A stretch of 5,243 nt of DNA, taken from Methylocapsa sp. GTDB taxonomy: Bacteria; Pseudomonadota; Alphaproteobacteria; Rhizobiales; Beijerinckiaceae. Shown here piece by piece: positions 5,217-5,243 of this stretch. The stretch spans positions 20,357 through 25,599 of the forward strand of contig PLUZ01000134.1 in the NCBI GenBank assembly GCA_003162995.1, in the 5' to 3' direction. The notes under the pieces are model-generated. The model saw nothing but the letters and a program-made list of their open reading frames with translations, did no database searches and was not told where the DNA came from. Positions within the stretch are counted from its first letter, which is position 1. Every line of letters starts with the position of its first letter. The position numbers were made by a program, and so were the translations under genes.

Positions 5217-5243
5217 ATCGATGGCAATTGCTCACGCCCCGTT

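Overview
The window looks like chromosomal DNA from an alphaproteobacterium, probably of the Hyphomicrobiales (Rhizobiales). The evidence is the G+C-rich left half, the character of the dapE product, a chromosomal-type parS site, and the style of the toxin-like protein at the right end. A Beijerinckiaceae-like host is only a guess. No RNA gene, insertion sequence or CRISPR array was seen.

Left part (1-1485). An intact dapE (121-1278, +) encodes succinyl-diaminopimelate desuccinylase of the lysine/meso-diaminopimelate pathway. Right after its stop codon is a short tandem duplication (1263-1303), followed by a 48-base near-perfect palindrome (1302-1349). The centre of the palindrome is a near-consensus ParB-binding parS site (1318-1333). 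This lies in the convergent gap between dapE and the next gene.

Middle part (1486-3353). A minus-strand gene (1486-2238) encodes an unrecognised 250-residue protein with one membrane segment. A 337-base gap with no convincing gene follows. Next is a plus-strand class I SAM-dependent methyltransferase (2576-3310) that very likely starts at TTG behind a clear Shine-Dalgarno sequence.

Right part (3354-5216, all minus strand). Three closely spaced genes, read right to left, look like a polymorphic toxin/immunity cassette. The first encodes a 241-residue protein with a DPDQPRVPAG...GQWT linker and a C-terminal domain resembling small RNase (BECR-fold) toxins. Six bases later comes a 288-residue beta-rich, propeller-like protein in the position of an immunity gene. 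The third encodes a 77-residue acidic protein of immunity-protein size and style. In the lines counted, this part is visibly poorer in G+C than dapE, which fits acquired accessory DNA. The operon promoter, and perhaps the true start of the toxin gene, lie at or beyond the right edge.

The two items most worth following up are the palindrome-embedded parS site and the toxin cassette with two candidate immunity genes. The functional assignment of the cassette is inference from sequence style and gene order.
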